From Lachnospiraceae bacterium UBA1759 (GTDB lineage Bacteria > Bacillota > Clostridia > Lachnospirales > Lachnospiraceae), in the NCBI GenBank assembly GCA_002315555.1, contig DCHF01000004.1, positions 1 through 25,023 of the forward strand: DNA of 25,023 nucleotides, read 5' to 3'. Both the position numbers and the translations under genes were made by a program. Below are positions 1-7,870 of this stretch, in pieces. The notes beneath the pieces were generated by a model. That model saw only the letters and a list, made by a program, of their open reading frames with translations, ran no database searches and was not told the DNA's origin. Position 1 is the stretch's first letter; each line of letters starts with the position of its first letter.

Positions 1-1005
1 ACGTATTATATGTCATCCCGTACCTGCCACTACGGAAGAAGCCTTCTGGAGCGTGCGTTAGAGGGTGGCTTTAACTTCCTGGACGCACAGCTTGCAACGG
101 AGACCTGTACGGTGACCTGCCGCTTCCAGGAACATCTGAAACGGATGGATGGTGTCATCGACAATGTGAAATTCAAATGTGAATTTGCCGATGTTCCGTT
201 CAAGAAGAATGAAAACAGCATCGATCATTATGAAGTCCAGCTGCAGCATCATGTGCTGAATTTCTTAAGAGACAATTACGGCGTGGACACCTCCGATGAA
301 GTGCTGTGCGCCGCGATCGAAAAGCATAACGAGCTTTGCCGTCTGATCAATGAGATCGGCGACTACAGAAAGCTTGAAAACCCGACCATCACAGGCTATG
401 AGTTCCAGGTCATCAACCTGGTCTCCATGTGCTGCCCGAAGGATCTGATCATCGACAAGCTGTATGAGACACTGGAAGAGCTGAAGACCCGTGAGCCGGA
501 TATGAAGAAGAATTATCGCTGTAAGGTCCTGCTTTGCGGCAGTGAGAACGATGATCCGGATTTCACGAAGCTGATCGAAAGCTGCGGCGCTTTGGTCGTT
601 TGTGACCGTTATTGCTACGGCGCAACGGAAGCCCGCCTTCCCATCGAGATCCGGGAAGGAGAGACCCCGCTTCGTGCCATCGCCCGTCATTATCTGTTGA
701 CCAGCCAGTGCGCACGCTTCATGGAACAGAAGGAAATGCGCGGCAGAAAGGCGTACATCGCAGGTCTTGCAAAGGAATATAACTGCGACGGTATCATCAT
801 TGCCACCAACAAATTCTGCGAATACTGGAGCTATGAGAGAACCATCGACACGGTCGTTCTGAACCGTGACTACGGATTCCCTGTATGTTCCATCGAGAAG
901 GAATACATCAATACCGCTTCCGGCCAGTTGAGAACGCGTTTCCAGGCGTTTGTGGAGAGCATTGAGATCAAGAAGATCCAGGCGGAGAAAGGGACCGAAG
1001 AATGA
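1..1005 (+). CDS. 2-hydroxyacyl-CoA dehydratase subunit, HgdB/BcrC-like (5' end outside window)
   Basis: The reading frame is open from base 1 and its first in-window Met is at base 10, so the true start lies upstream; about 335 residues are visible and family members have roughly 370-430. It belongs to the HgdB/FldC/HadC/BcrC family, iron-sulfur subunits of enzymes that remove water from (R)-2-hydroxyacyl-CoA by a ketyl-radical mechanism or reduce benzoyl-CoA. The visible cysteines fit the cluster-ligand pattern: one in SSRTCHYGR, a second region ATETCTVTC, and a third in VVCDRYCYGA. The C-terminal block with CDGIIIATNKFCEYW, a conserved SIEKEY-type motif and SGQLRTRFQAF is typical of the family. 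It overlaps the next gene by 4 nt (ATGA), so the two subunits are probably translated together. The family call is strong; the substrate is unknown, and benzoyl-CoA reductase cannot be formally excluded. Confidence 0.88.
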   Translation, partial: TYYMSSRTCHYGRSLLERALEGGFNFLDAQLATETCTVTCRFQEHLKRMDGVIDNVKFKCEFADVPFKKNENSIDHYEVQLQHHVLNFLRDNYGVDTSDEVLCAAIEKHNELCRLINEIGDYRKLENPTITGYEFQVINLVSMCCPKDLIIDKLYETLEELKTREPDMKKNYRCKVLLCGSENDDPDFTKLIESCGALVVCDRYCYGATEARLPIEIREGETPLRAIARHYLLTSQCARFMEQKEMRGRKAYIAGLAKEYNCDGIIIATNKFCEYWSYERTIDTVVLNRDYGFPVCSIEKEYINTASGQLRTRFQAFVESIEIKKIQAEKGTEE

Positions 1006-2609
1006 CGAACGAAAAGAAGGATGCACTGAAAAAGAAAATGCATGATTTCGTGTACGGCAAGCCGCACGAAGAGCGTCGCCTCGGTGATCTTTATATCCCG
1101 GGCACCGGCCTTTACAAGCACAGAGAATGGCGCGGCATCAAGGACACGATGTATTATTTCAACAACATCTGGCTTTATAATTACGGCAAGATGGTCGGCG
1201 ATATCATGAAATACGGCGGCGTGGTCACGTTCGCAAAGGGCGTGTGGCGTTACCGCTGGGTCGGCCAGACCTATCTTCCGGTCGCACATTGGTTTGACCG
1301 TGGTATGGAAGGTATGCGCGGCGATGCTCTGCGCGCGTCCGCATGGCATTATCGCGGTATGACGAATGAGACCATCCGTCAGTTCATGCGCATGTTCGCG
1401 GCAGATCAGAATACCGGCGGCAGCAAGGAGCTGTACGATAAGACCATCGCCCATGACGAGACGGTCTGGGGCGGCGTGTTCTATCCGTACCGTGATCAGC
1501 TGGACGATGTACCGCTCCAGATGATCCCGTATTTCGTTACCTGCCATGTAAATAACCATACTGTTTTACACTACATCGATGCGGTGCAGGCCATCGGCCT
1601 CCCGGGCGACCCGTGTCCGATGTGCCAGGCGGAAGCCGGTATCTTTGTAAGTGACGACATGCCTGATTTCTATCCGGCATTCATCACCACGAACGAAGCC
1701 TGCGACGGTTCCGTTGCGACCTCCGTCATTCAGGACTGGATGATCAACAAGCCGCTGTACGCAATGCCGCAGCCGATGCAGTTCGACGACCCGCTGGTCC
1801 AGGAATACTGCAAGAAGGAGATCGAAGGCGCGTTCCGTTTCATCGAAGAGCAGATGGGCGTGGAATTCCACTGGGAAGAGCTGAAGAAGCATCTGGAAAA
1901 GCAGAATGAGCGCCAGCGCTTTGAATGGGAAAAGTGGGATGTTGCAGCCAATACGAATTATTACCCGATCAACGGTGTTGCTCAGGCCCTGTACCGTATC
2001 TATTATACGCAGGACGGTGACCGCGAGATCTGGGATGAGATCGACAAAAAGGTCAAAAAGATTCTCGACCACTCCGTGGAGAACAAGATCGAGAACTTCC
2101 CGAAGACCCGCCACCGTGTGATCGCATGGTCCTGTGCACCGCTGTATTATTCCAACTGGTGTACCTGGGCATACAACACCTGGGGCTTAAACTGCATCAT
2201 CAACATGGACTCTCTGATGTTCGACATGGAGATCCGTACCGATACTTACGAGCATGCCCTGGAAGACATGGCCACCTATCACGAATGGGCACCCATGCGC
2301 CGTATGGCCGTTGGCGGCATGCATCACATTTTTGAACTCTGGGAGAACATGGAAAAGTTCCACTGCGATATGGTCATGATGTACGACCAGCTGCAGTGCA
2401 AGGGCATGCAGGGCGTTCACGGCCTGTTTGAGGATGAGTTCCGTGCCCGCAACATCCATGCCATCTGGATGCCGCACGCACTTCCCGATAAGCGTACCGT
2501 TCCGCGTTCGGAGATCCGTTCCATCATCAATGACTACATGACGACGGTCATGCATGAGGAACCGCTGGATCCGACGCTGGTCGATTTTGATGACGAGAAC
2601 TGCTGGTAA
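1002..2609 (+). CDS. 2-hydroxyacyl-CoA dehydratase large subunit, HgdA/BcrB-like
   Basis: This 535-residue soluble protein is the probable partner of the preceding subunit, forming the heterodimeric dehydratase component that holds 4Fe-4S clusters. The family is recognised by the block around residues 202-245, with GDPCPMCQAEAG followed by FITTNEACDGSVATS. This matches the central cysteine region of HgdA/HadB/BcrB proteins, and a further Cys-rich stretch IAWSCAPLYYSNWCTW could supply the remaining ligand. At 535 residues it is longer than typical homologues (about 400-480), with extra N-terminal sequence rich in Trp, Tyr and His (RYRWVGQTYLPVAHWFDRG). The start at 1002 overlaps the upstream stop by 4 nt. 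These enzymes need an ASKHA-type ATPase activator (HgdC/FldI/HadI), which is not in this window. Substrate unknown. Confidence 0.85.
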   Translation: MTNEKKDALKKKMHDFVYGKPHEERRLGDLYIPGTGLYKHREWRGIKDTMYYFNNIWLYNYGKMVGDIMKYGGVVTFAKGVWRYRWVGQTYLPVAHWFDRGMEGMRGDALRASAWHYRGMTNETIRQFMRMFAADQNTGGSKELYDKTIAHDETVWGGVFYPYRDQLDDVPLQMIPYFVTCHVNNHTVLHYIDAVQAIGLPGDPCPMCQAEAGIFVSDDMPDFYPAFITTNEACDGSVATSVIQDWMINKPLYAMPQPMQFDDPLVQEYCKKEIEGAFRFIEEQMGVEFHWEELKKHLEKQNERQRFEWEKWDVAANTNYYPINGVAQALYRIYYTQDGDREIWDEIDKKVKKILDHSVENKIENFPKTRHRVIAWSCAPLYYSNWCTWAYNTWGLNCIINMDSLMFDMEIRTDTYEHALEDMATYHEWAPMRRMAVGGMHHIFELWENMEKFHCDMVMMYDQLQCKGMQGVHGLFEDEFRARNIHAIWMPHALPDKRTVPRSEIRSIINDYMTTVMHEEPLDPTLVDFDDENCW

Positions 2610-2629
2610 TACGGGAAAGGAGTACGAAA

Positions 2630-2845
2630 ATGCAGAAAAAACTGTTAAAGATCTGTTTAAAACTGGGTCTTTTTGGCCTGATCCTGTATGCGGTTCTGTT
2701 TGCGGTCTTTTATTTTGACCTGGACGGCAAGCTCTTATACTATGTCGTGGAGCCGTTCCTGGCAAAGCATTATGACAGTATCGAACGCAAGAATCCGTTT
2801 GATTCGGCATACGAGCAGGTTCCGGAAGGCAAAGATACACTGTAA
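2630..2845 (+). CDS. small single-pass membrane protein, function unknown
   Basis: This 71-residue protein starts at ATG 2630 behind a clear AAAGGAG ribosome binding site, 20 nt after the dehydratase large subunit. It has a basic N-terminus (MQKKLLKICLK), one strongly hydrophobic segment at about residues 11-28 (LGLFGLILYAVLFAVFYF), then a hydrophilic tail of about 40 residues with many charged groups. The likely topology is N-in with the tail outside. There are no cysteines beyond Cys9 and no recognisable domain. Its position between a cytoplasmic dehydratase and the chaperone gene is the only functional clue. It could be an anchor or adaptor, or simply a passenger of the operon. Not recognised as a named family. 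Confidence 0.7.
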   Translation: MQKKLLKICLKLGLFGLILYAVLFAVFYFDLDGKLLYYVVEPFLAKHYDSIERKNPFDSAYEQVPEGKDTL

Positions 2846-2847
2846 AT

Positions 2848-2895
2848 GATATGCGGCGGAGCACCGGTCCATCCGGCTCCGCTGCTTGGCATATC
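2848..2895 (+). other. intergenic hairpin ahead of htpG
   Basis: The gap between the small membrane protein and htpG folds back on itself. GATATGC (2848-2854) pairs with GCATATC (2889-2895), and GCGGAGC (2856-2862) pairs with GCTCCGC (2876-2882), leaving a 13-nt loop and a bulge of 1 nt on the left and 6 nt on the right. No T tract follows, so it is not a standard intrinsic terminator. It sits 20 nt before the htpG start and could be an mRNA processing or stability element that sets different levels for the two halves of the operon. That role is inference. Confidence 0.5.
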
Positions 2896-2914
2896 CGGAA
2901 GGTGTGAGATTCAT

Positions 2915-4804
2915 ATGGAAAAACACGAGTTTCAAGCGGAATCCAGGAGACTCATGGAGCTGATGATCCATTCGATCTATTCGAACCGGGAGATCTTCCT
3001 CCGTGAACTGATCTCCAACGCGTCCGATGCCATGGACAAGCATTATTATCTTGCCATGACGGAGGGACGTCCGCTTGACCGAAAGGATCTGGAGGTTCGG
3101 ATCCGCATCAATAAAGAAAAACGCTTACTCAGGATCAGTGACCGCGGTATCGGCATGAACGAAGACGAACTGATCCGGAATCTCGGCACGATCGCAAAAA
3201 GCGGATCGCTCGAGTTCAAGGAACAGCTGAACAAGGACAGTGAGGGTTCGATAAAGGATCTGATCGGCCAGTTCGGCGTGGGATTTTATTCCGCGTTCAT
3301 GGTGGCCGACCGCATCGTCGTTTTGACCAAACGCTACGATGAAGAGAACGGCTGGCGTTTTGAATCCGGCGGCGTGGATGGCTACACCGTCCGCCCGTAT
3401 GAAAAGAAAGTGACCGGCACGGAGGTGATCCTTCACATCCGTGAGGACGAGGAGGGCAGCGACGACTACGGACAGTACCTCCGCGAGTATCCGATCTACA
3501 AACTGATCAAGAAATATTCGGACTATGTCCGTTACCCCATTAAACTCTACATGCCGCATCCCGAGATCGCGGAAGGCTCCATCCCGGAGAATCCCGTCTA
3601 CAGGGAAGCGTTTGAGTACGAGACCGTGAACTCCATGGTCCCGGTCTGGCAGAAGACCCGGAGTGAAGTCACGCGGGAAGAGCAGAATGCATTCTTTAAA
3701 GAGCATTTCAGTGAAAAGACCGATCCGATGAGTGTCTTGTTTTCCGATGTGGAAGGCAGCATCTCCTTTAAGTCCCTTCTCTATATTCCGGGAAAGCAGC
3801 CGCATGATTACGGCTCCGAGGAGTATAAACCGGGACTGGAGCTTTATGCATCGGGCGTGAAGATCATGGACCACTGCACCGAGCTTCTTTCGGAAGAGTA
3901 CAATTTTGTACGCGGCGTGGTGGACACCACGGATATTTCCCTGAACATTTCCCGTGAAATGCTTCAGAAAAACCGCACTCTTACCGTGATCGAAAAGAAT
4001 CTTGCCAAAAAGGTCCGGAACGAGCTTCTCCGCATGCTCCGGGACGATCGTGACGAGTACCTGAAATTTCATGAGAACTTCGGCCATCATCTGAAGGTCA
4101 TCGCCATGGACGATTACGGTAAAAAGAAGGACGAGCTCGGCGAACTCCTCCTGTTTTATTCCGCCAAAGAGAAAAAGATGATCACGCTTCCCGAATACGT
4201 GGAAGCGATGCCGGAGGAGCAGGCGTACATTTACTACGCATCGGGCAGCGGTCCGGATGCCATTGAGCGGATCCCGCAGACGGAGATCGTCCGCGAGCAC
4301 GGCATGGACATCCTGTACTTCACCGATAAAGCGGACCAGTTCGTGGCGCAGATGTTCGGAAGCTTTAAAAATAAGCGTTTCCGTTCGGTTGCAAGCGGTG
4401 ACCTGGGACTTCCGGAAGAGAAGGCCGCGCAGGAAAAAGCGCAGGAAGAGTACCGCGCACTGTTTGATTTTGTTAAGCAAACGCTTGGTGACCGGGTCGA
4501 TGACGTGATCTCCTCGACACGTTTACGCAGCCATCCGGTCTGCCTCTCAAACGGCGAAGGCATCACCTTTGAAATGGAGCGGTATTTCCGCTCGATCTCA
4601 CCGGATATGCCCATGAAAGCCAAATGCATCCTGGAACTGAACACGGCTCATGCCGCGGTTCAGGCCCTCGACAAGGCCCGCACGGAGGATCCGGAGCGTG
4701 CCGTTAAATACACGGAGATCCTGTTCACGCAGGCCCGGATGATCGCCGGCATGCCGGTCGATGATCCTTCCGGCTACACGGACCTTCTGTGTTCGCTTTT
4801 CTGA
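2915..4804 (+). CDS. htpG: molecular chaperone HtpG (bacterial Hsp90)
   Basis: This cytosolic ATP-dependent dimeric chaperone of 629 residues is within the normal 600-650 range. The start is the ATG at 2915, since the protein then opens with the usual EKHEFQAESRRLM helix; an in-frame ATG at 2846 would add 23 unconserved residues that overlap the upstream hairpin. The GHKL ATPase domain shows Glu31, Asn35 and Asp38 in LRELISNASDA, DRGIGMN (Asp76, Gly78, Gly80) and the lid motif GQFGVGFYSAF at 118-128. The middle domain has the conserved DISLNISREMLQ segment, with the arginine that contacts ATP phosphate. The C-terminal dimerisation domain follows, with HPVCLSNGEG and ILELNTAH. The ribosome binding site (GGAAGG, 2897-2902) is weaker and farther away than those of the neighbours. 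Unusually, it lies inside a dehydratase/reductase cluster and not beside heat-shock genes. No CIRCE or heat-shock operator was seen upstream. Confidence 0.97.
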   Translation: MEKHEFQAESRRLMELMIHSIYSNREIFLRELISNASDAMDKHYYLAMTEGRPLDRKDLEVRIRINKEKRLLRISDRGIGMNEDELIRNLGTIAKSGSLEFKEQLNKDSEGSIKDLIGQFGVGFYSAFMVADRIVVLTKRYDEENGWRFESGGVDGYTVRPYEKKVTGTEVILHIREDEEGSDDYGQYLREYPIYKLIKKYSDYVRYPIKLYMPHPEIAEGSIPENPVYREAFEYETVNSMVPVWQKTRSEVTREEQNAFFKEHFSEKTDPMSVLFSDVEGSISFKSLLYIPGKQPHDYGSEEYKPGLELYASGVKIMDHCTELLSEEYNFVRGVVDTTDISLNISREMLQKNRTLTVIEKNLAKKVRNELLRMLRDDRDEYLKFHENFGHHLKVIAMDDYGKKKDELGELLLFYSAKEKKMITLPEYVEAMPEEQAYIYYASGSGPDAIERIPQTEIVREHGMDILYFTDKADQFVAQMFGSFKNKRFRSVASGDLGLPEEKAAQEKAQEEYRALFDFVKQTLGDRVDDVISSTRLRSHPVCLSNGEGITFEMERYFRSISPDMPMKAKCILELNTAHAAVQALDKARTEDPERAVKYTEILFTQARMIAGMPVDDPSGYTDLLCSLF

Positions 4805-4841
4805 CCATCAACACTTAGTTCAAGTGAAAAGGAGAATAAAA

Positions 4842-6896
4842 ATGGACAAACAGTTAGAAGCATTGTTTACACCCTGGAAGATCGGTAACTGCGAGATCAA
4901 GAACCGTTTCGTACTGACCTCTATGGGCGGTACCGACCTGTTCGGCTGGATGGAAGTGAACCATTTTGACAAGGAAGGTGCAAACTTCATCCTGGAAGTC
5001 GCAAAGAACAACTGCGGTCTGGTTCTTCCGGGCTGTCAGCCGGTCTACAATCCGATGCTCGGCCAGTGGCTGGACAAGAACGACAAAATGTACAAGGACC
5101 TCGCCAAGTGGATGCCGGAATTCCACAAGACCGGTGCCAAGCTGTTTGTACAGCTGACCGCAGGCTTTGGCCGTTCCTTCACTGTCAGTGAAATGATGGA
5201 AGGCCTGTACACGAATCCGGTCCTGAACGTGGTCTCCAAGCCCTTCATGAACCTGGACAAGATCACTGCATCCGCAAGCCCGAGCCCGAACCGCTGGTCC
5301 GATAAGATCCCGTCCCGTGAAATGACCAAGGCGGAGATCCAGCGTTTCATCGACTCCTTCGCGGAATCCTCCCGCAAGCTGAAGGAAGCAGGCGTTGACG
5401 GCGTTGAAGTCCATGCGGTACACGAGGGTTATCTTCTGGACCAGTTCACCCTGAAATATGTCAATCAGAGAACCGATGAATACGGCGGTTCCTTCGAAAA
5501 CCGTTACCGTTTTGCCGCTGAGATCGTCAAGGCCATCAAGAAGGCCTGCGGCGATGATTTCCCGGTATCCCTTCGTTACAGTGTCGTTTCCAAGACCAAA
5601 GGCTTCCGTCAGGGTGCGCTTCCCGGTGAAGACTATGTGGAAGTCGGCCGTGACATGGAAGAATCCGAGAAGGCCGCAAAGTACCTGCAGGATGCGGGCT
5701 ATGACATGCTGAACTGCGATAACGGTACTTACGATGCCTGGTACTGGGCACATCCGCCGATCTACATGCCGGAGAACTGCAACCTGGCCGATGTCGAGCA
5801 CATCCGTCAGTTCGTGGATATCCCGGTCGTTTGTGCGGGCCGTATGGACCCGCGTGTTGCGGCAAAGTCCATTGAAGAAGGTAAGATCGACGGCGCAGGC
5901 TTTGCCCGTCAGTTCCTCGCAGACCGTGAGTGGATCAACAAGCTGATGGAAGGCCGCGAAGACGACATCCGTCCGTGTATCCTCTGCCACAGCGGCTGCT
6001 TCAACATGTGCCATTACAACGGTGTTCCGAATGATCAGGAACTGTCCGATTCCATGCATCTGGCACGTTGCGCGGTCAATGCGGAGACCATGCAGACCAC
6101 CAAGCATTTCATCAAACCGGCAAAGGCGAGAAAGCGCGTCATCATCATCGGCGGCGGCATCGGCGGTATGGAAGCTGCCCGTGTGCTTAAGCTGCGCGGA
6201 CACGAGCCGGTCATCTATGAAAAGAGTGATGTACTGGGCGGTACGTTCATTCCGGCCAGTGCCGAGTCCTACAAGGGCAAGCTCCGTGACCTTCTGACCT
6301 GGTACAGACGCCAGATGAAGGAAATGGGCATCGAGATCCATCTGAACGAAGAGATCCGCAGTCTGTCCCGTTTTGAAAACAATGAAGTCATCGTTGCGAC
6401 CGGTTCCACGGCACGTCTCTTAAGAAGAGTACCGGGCTTTGAGAAGATGGTCGAAGCCTGTGAATTCTTAAACGGCAAGGAGGTCGGCGAGACCGTGGCG
6501 GTCATCGGCGGCGGTCTGACCGGTTCCGAGATCGCGTACGAACTCGCGCTGAAGGGCAAGAAGCCCATCATCGTTGAGATGAAGGACGACCTGGTATCCC
6601 AGAAGGGTGTCTGCCTTGCAAACAGCTCTTACTTAAGAGAGTGGTTTGAACTGAACAAGGTTCCGGTCTATCTGGAAACGACGCTGAAGGAAGTGAAGGA
6701 CGGAAGCATCGTCTGCACGAGAAAGGACGGCAGCGAAGTCGAGATCGCATGTGACAGCGTGATCAGCTCCGCGGGTTACATCCCGGCACCGCTTGCGGAA
6801 GAGTCCAAGCATGTGCACCTGGTCGGTGACTGCAGAGGCATCGGCAATCTGCGTTCCGTTATTTGGCGTGCGTATGAAGTTGCAATGAAGATCTGA
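4842..6896 (+). CDS. 2-enoate / 2,4-dienoyl-CoA reductase family flavoprotein (FMN, 4Fe-4S, FAD)
   Basis: This 684-residue protein has the Old Yellow Enzyme-plus-dehydrogenase layout of 2-enoate reductase, FldZ, BaiCD/BaiH and FadH. Residues 1 to about 370 form the FMN TIM barrel: an N-terminal FTPWKIGNCEIKNRFV, the EVHAVHEGYLLDQFT region with RTDEYGGSFENRYRF after it, and VCAGRMDPR. Cys379, Cys382 and Cys386 (RPCILCHSGC), with Cys390 or Cys410, supply the 4Fe-4S cluster; the spacing to the last Cys is longer than in E. coli FadH. A Rossmann motif GGGIGG (437-442) binds FAD and a second, GGGLTG (556-561), binds NAD(P)H. ATG 4842 is chosen because GGAG lies 8-11 nt ahead and the family N-terminus follows; the frame also extends into the end of htpG. 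Placed after the dehydratase, it probably reduces the alpha,beta double bond that enzyme makes. Whether it acts on a free acid or a CoA ester is unknown. Confidence 0.9.
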   Translation: MDKQLEALFTPWKIGNCEIKNRFVLTSMGGTDLFGWMEVNHFDKEGANFILEVAKNNCGLVLPGCQPVYNPMLGQWLDKNDKMYKDLAKWMPEFHKTGAKLFVQLTAGFGRSFTVSEMMEGLYTNPVLNVVSKPFMNLDKITASASPSPNRWSDKIPSREMTKAEIQRFIDSFAESSRKLKEAGVDGVEVHAVHEGYLLDQFTLKYVNQRTDEYGGSFENRYRFAAEIVKAIKKACGDDFPVSLRYSVVSKTKGFRQGALPGEDYVEVGRDMEESEKAAKYLQDAGYDMLNCDNGTYDAWYWAHPPIYMPENCNLADVEHIRQFVDIPVVCAGRMDPRVAAKSIEEGKIDGAGFARQFLADREWINKLMEGREDDIRPCILCHSGCFNMCHYNGVPNDQELSDSMHLARCAVNAETMQTTKHFIKPAKARKRVIIIGGGIGGMEAARVLKLRGHEPVIYEKSDVLGGTFIPASAESYKGKLRDLLTWYRRQMKEMGIEIHLNEEIRSLSRFENNEVIVATGSTARLLRRVPGFEKMVEACEFLNGKEVGETVAVIGGGLTGSEIAYELALKGKKPIIVEMKDDLVSQKGVCLANSSYLREWFELNKVPVYLETTLKEVKDGSIVCTRKDGSEVEIACDSVISSAGYIPAPLAEESKHVHLVGDCRGIGNLRSVIWRAYEVAMKI

Positions 6897-6926
6897 TGAT
6901 ATAAGGAAAGAAAGTGAGGCGGCGAA

Positions 6927-7790
6927 ATGAATTTCGAACAGTTTCCACGAACAGAAGTTGAAGGATTATCACTTTCACGCATGATCATCGGTACCAACTG
7001 GATCGGTGGCTGGAGCCATACGAGCCCGGCAGCGGACCACATGATCGTTTCCAAGCATTCCACCCCGGATACCATCCGGCCGATGCTCGAGACCTTTATG
7101 GCACACGGCGTCGATACGATCATGGCCCCGTTCCAGAATCTTCCGACTCTGGTTCAGGCAGTCCGTGCCACGGAGGAAAAGCTTGGCCGTGAGATGATCA
7201 TGGTCGATACCCCGTTCTTCAACGTAGACAACACCAAAGAGGCTTATGCGGAGACCAAAGCGATCGCGAAGAAGAGTAAGGAACTCGGCGCGAAGCTCTG
7301 CCTGATCCACCATTCCTGCGCGGAGCAGCTGGTCAACAAGAACCTGCATCAGATCGTTCGTCTTCCCGATTATACGGAGATCATCCGTGACGCGGGCATG
7401 ATTCCCGGGCTTTCGGCACACATGCCGGAGCTTGTGGTCTACAGCGACGACAACAACTACGATGTTCAGACCTACATTCAGATCTACAACTGTATGGGCT
7501 TCTTAATGCAGGTCGAGGTCGAAACGGTCAATCAGATCATCCACAATGCGAAGAAGCCGGTCATGACCATCAAGTCGATGGCTGCCGGACGGACCACGCC
7601 GTTTGTCGGCCTGAACTTTTCCTGGGCAACACTTCGTGACTGCGACATGGTCACCGTCGGCTGCTTCAATGAAGAAGAAGCGGAAGAGGATATCGAGATC
7701 TCCATGGCAGCACTTTCTCACAGAGCGGCGAACATCGGCAGAAGAAGCAGCCCGGTACAGAACCAGGACGCTTTCGGTAAGAAAGGCTGA
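6927..7790 (+). CDS. uncharacterised TIM-barrel-like protein, distantly like aldo/keto reductases
   Basis: This 287-residue soluble protein is the last gene before the terminator, 30 nt after the reductase, with the ribosome binding site GTGAGG ahead of ATG 6927. It has alternating strand/helix periods consistent with a TIM barrel (MIMVDTPFF, AKLCLIHHSC, MIPGLSAHMPE, QVEVETVN, PVMTIKSMAAG, MVTVGCFNEEEAEEDI). The last stretch, with a Lys-Ser-Met-Ala-Ala-Gly-Arg motif and an Asp-Met-Val-Thr-Val-Gly strand, resembles the C-terminal half of aldo/keto reductases. The classic Asp/Tyr/Lys/His catalytic set is not obvious. A striking conserved-looking motif near the start is GTNWIGGWSHTSPAAD. Two adjacent His residues and a Cys (LIHHSC) could bind metal or act in catalysis. 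The operon context suggests a role in the same acyl or hydroxy-acid pathway. Function unknown. Confidence 0.7.
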   Translation: MNFEQFPRTEVEGLSLSRMIIGTNWIGGWSHTSPAADHMIVSKHSTPDTIRPMLETFMAHGVDTIMAPFQNLPTLVQAVRATEEKLGREMIMVDTPFFNVDNTKEAYAETKAIAKKSKELGAKLCLIHHSCAEQLVNKNLHQIVRLPDYTEIIRDAGMIPGLSAHMPELVVYSDDNNYDVQTYIQIYNCMGFLMQVEVETVNQIIHNAKKPVMTIKSMAAGRTTPFVGLNFSWATLRDCDMVTVGCFNEEEAEEDIEISMAALSHRAANIGRRSSPVQNQDAFGKKG

Positions 7791-7809
7791 TTAGCAGTGC
7801 GTTTCAAAA

Positions 7810-7857
7810 GAGCATAAAAAAGCCGCCGCACGATCGTGCGGCGGTCTTTTTATGCTC
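7810..7857. terminator. bidirectional intrinsic terminator (near-perfect 48-bp palindrome)
   Basis: The centre is a perfect 22-bp palindrome at 7823-7844 (left half CCGCCGCACGA), flanked by an A tract on the left (7816-7821) and a T tract on the right (7847-7851). Beyond these, GAGCAT (7810-7815) matches ATGCTC (7852-7857) symmetrically about the same centre. It serves the dehydratase/reductase operon on the plus strand and the XRE gene, which stops at 7871, on the minus strand. Confidence 0.93.
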
Positions 7858-7870
7858 AGTTCATAATGGA

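Noticed and set aside
3125..4480. Long antisense open frame (451 codons) opposite htpG
   Set aside because: It lies wholly within the well-conserved Hsp90 gene, has no family-like protein sequence, and is a product of codon bias on the opposite strand.
4854..6341. Long antisense open frame (495 codons) opposite the enoate-type reductase
   Set aside because: The plus-strand gene shows all FMN, 4Fe-4S, FAD and NAD motifs; the antisense translation has none and no ribosome binding site was evident.
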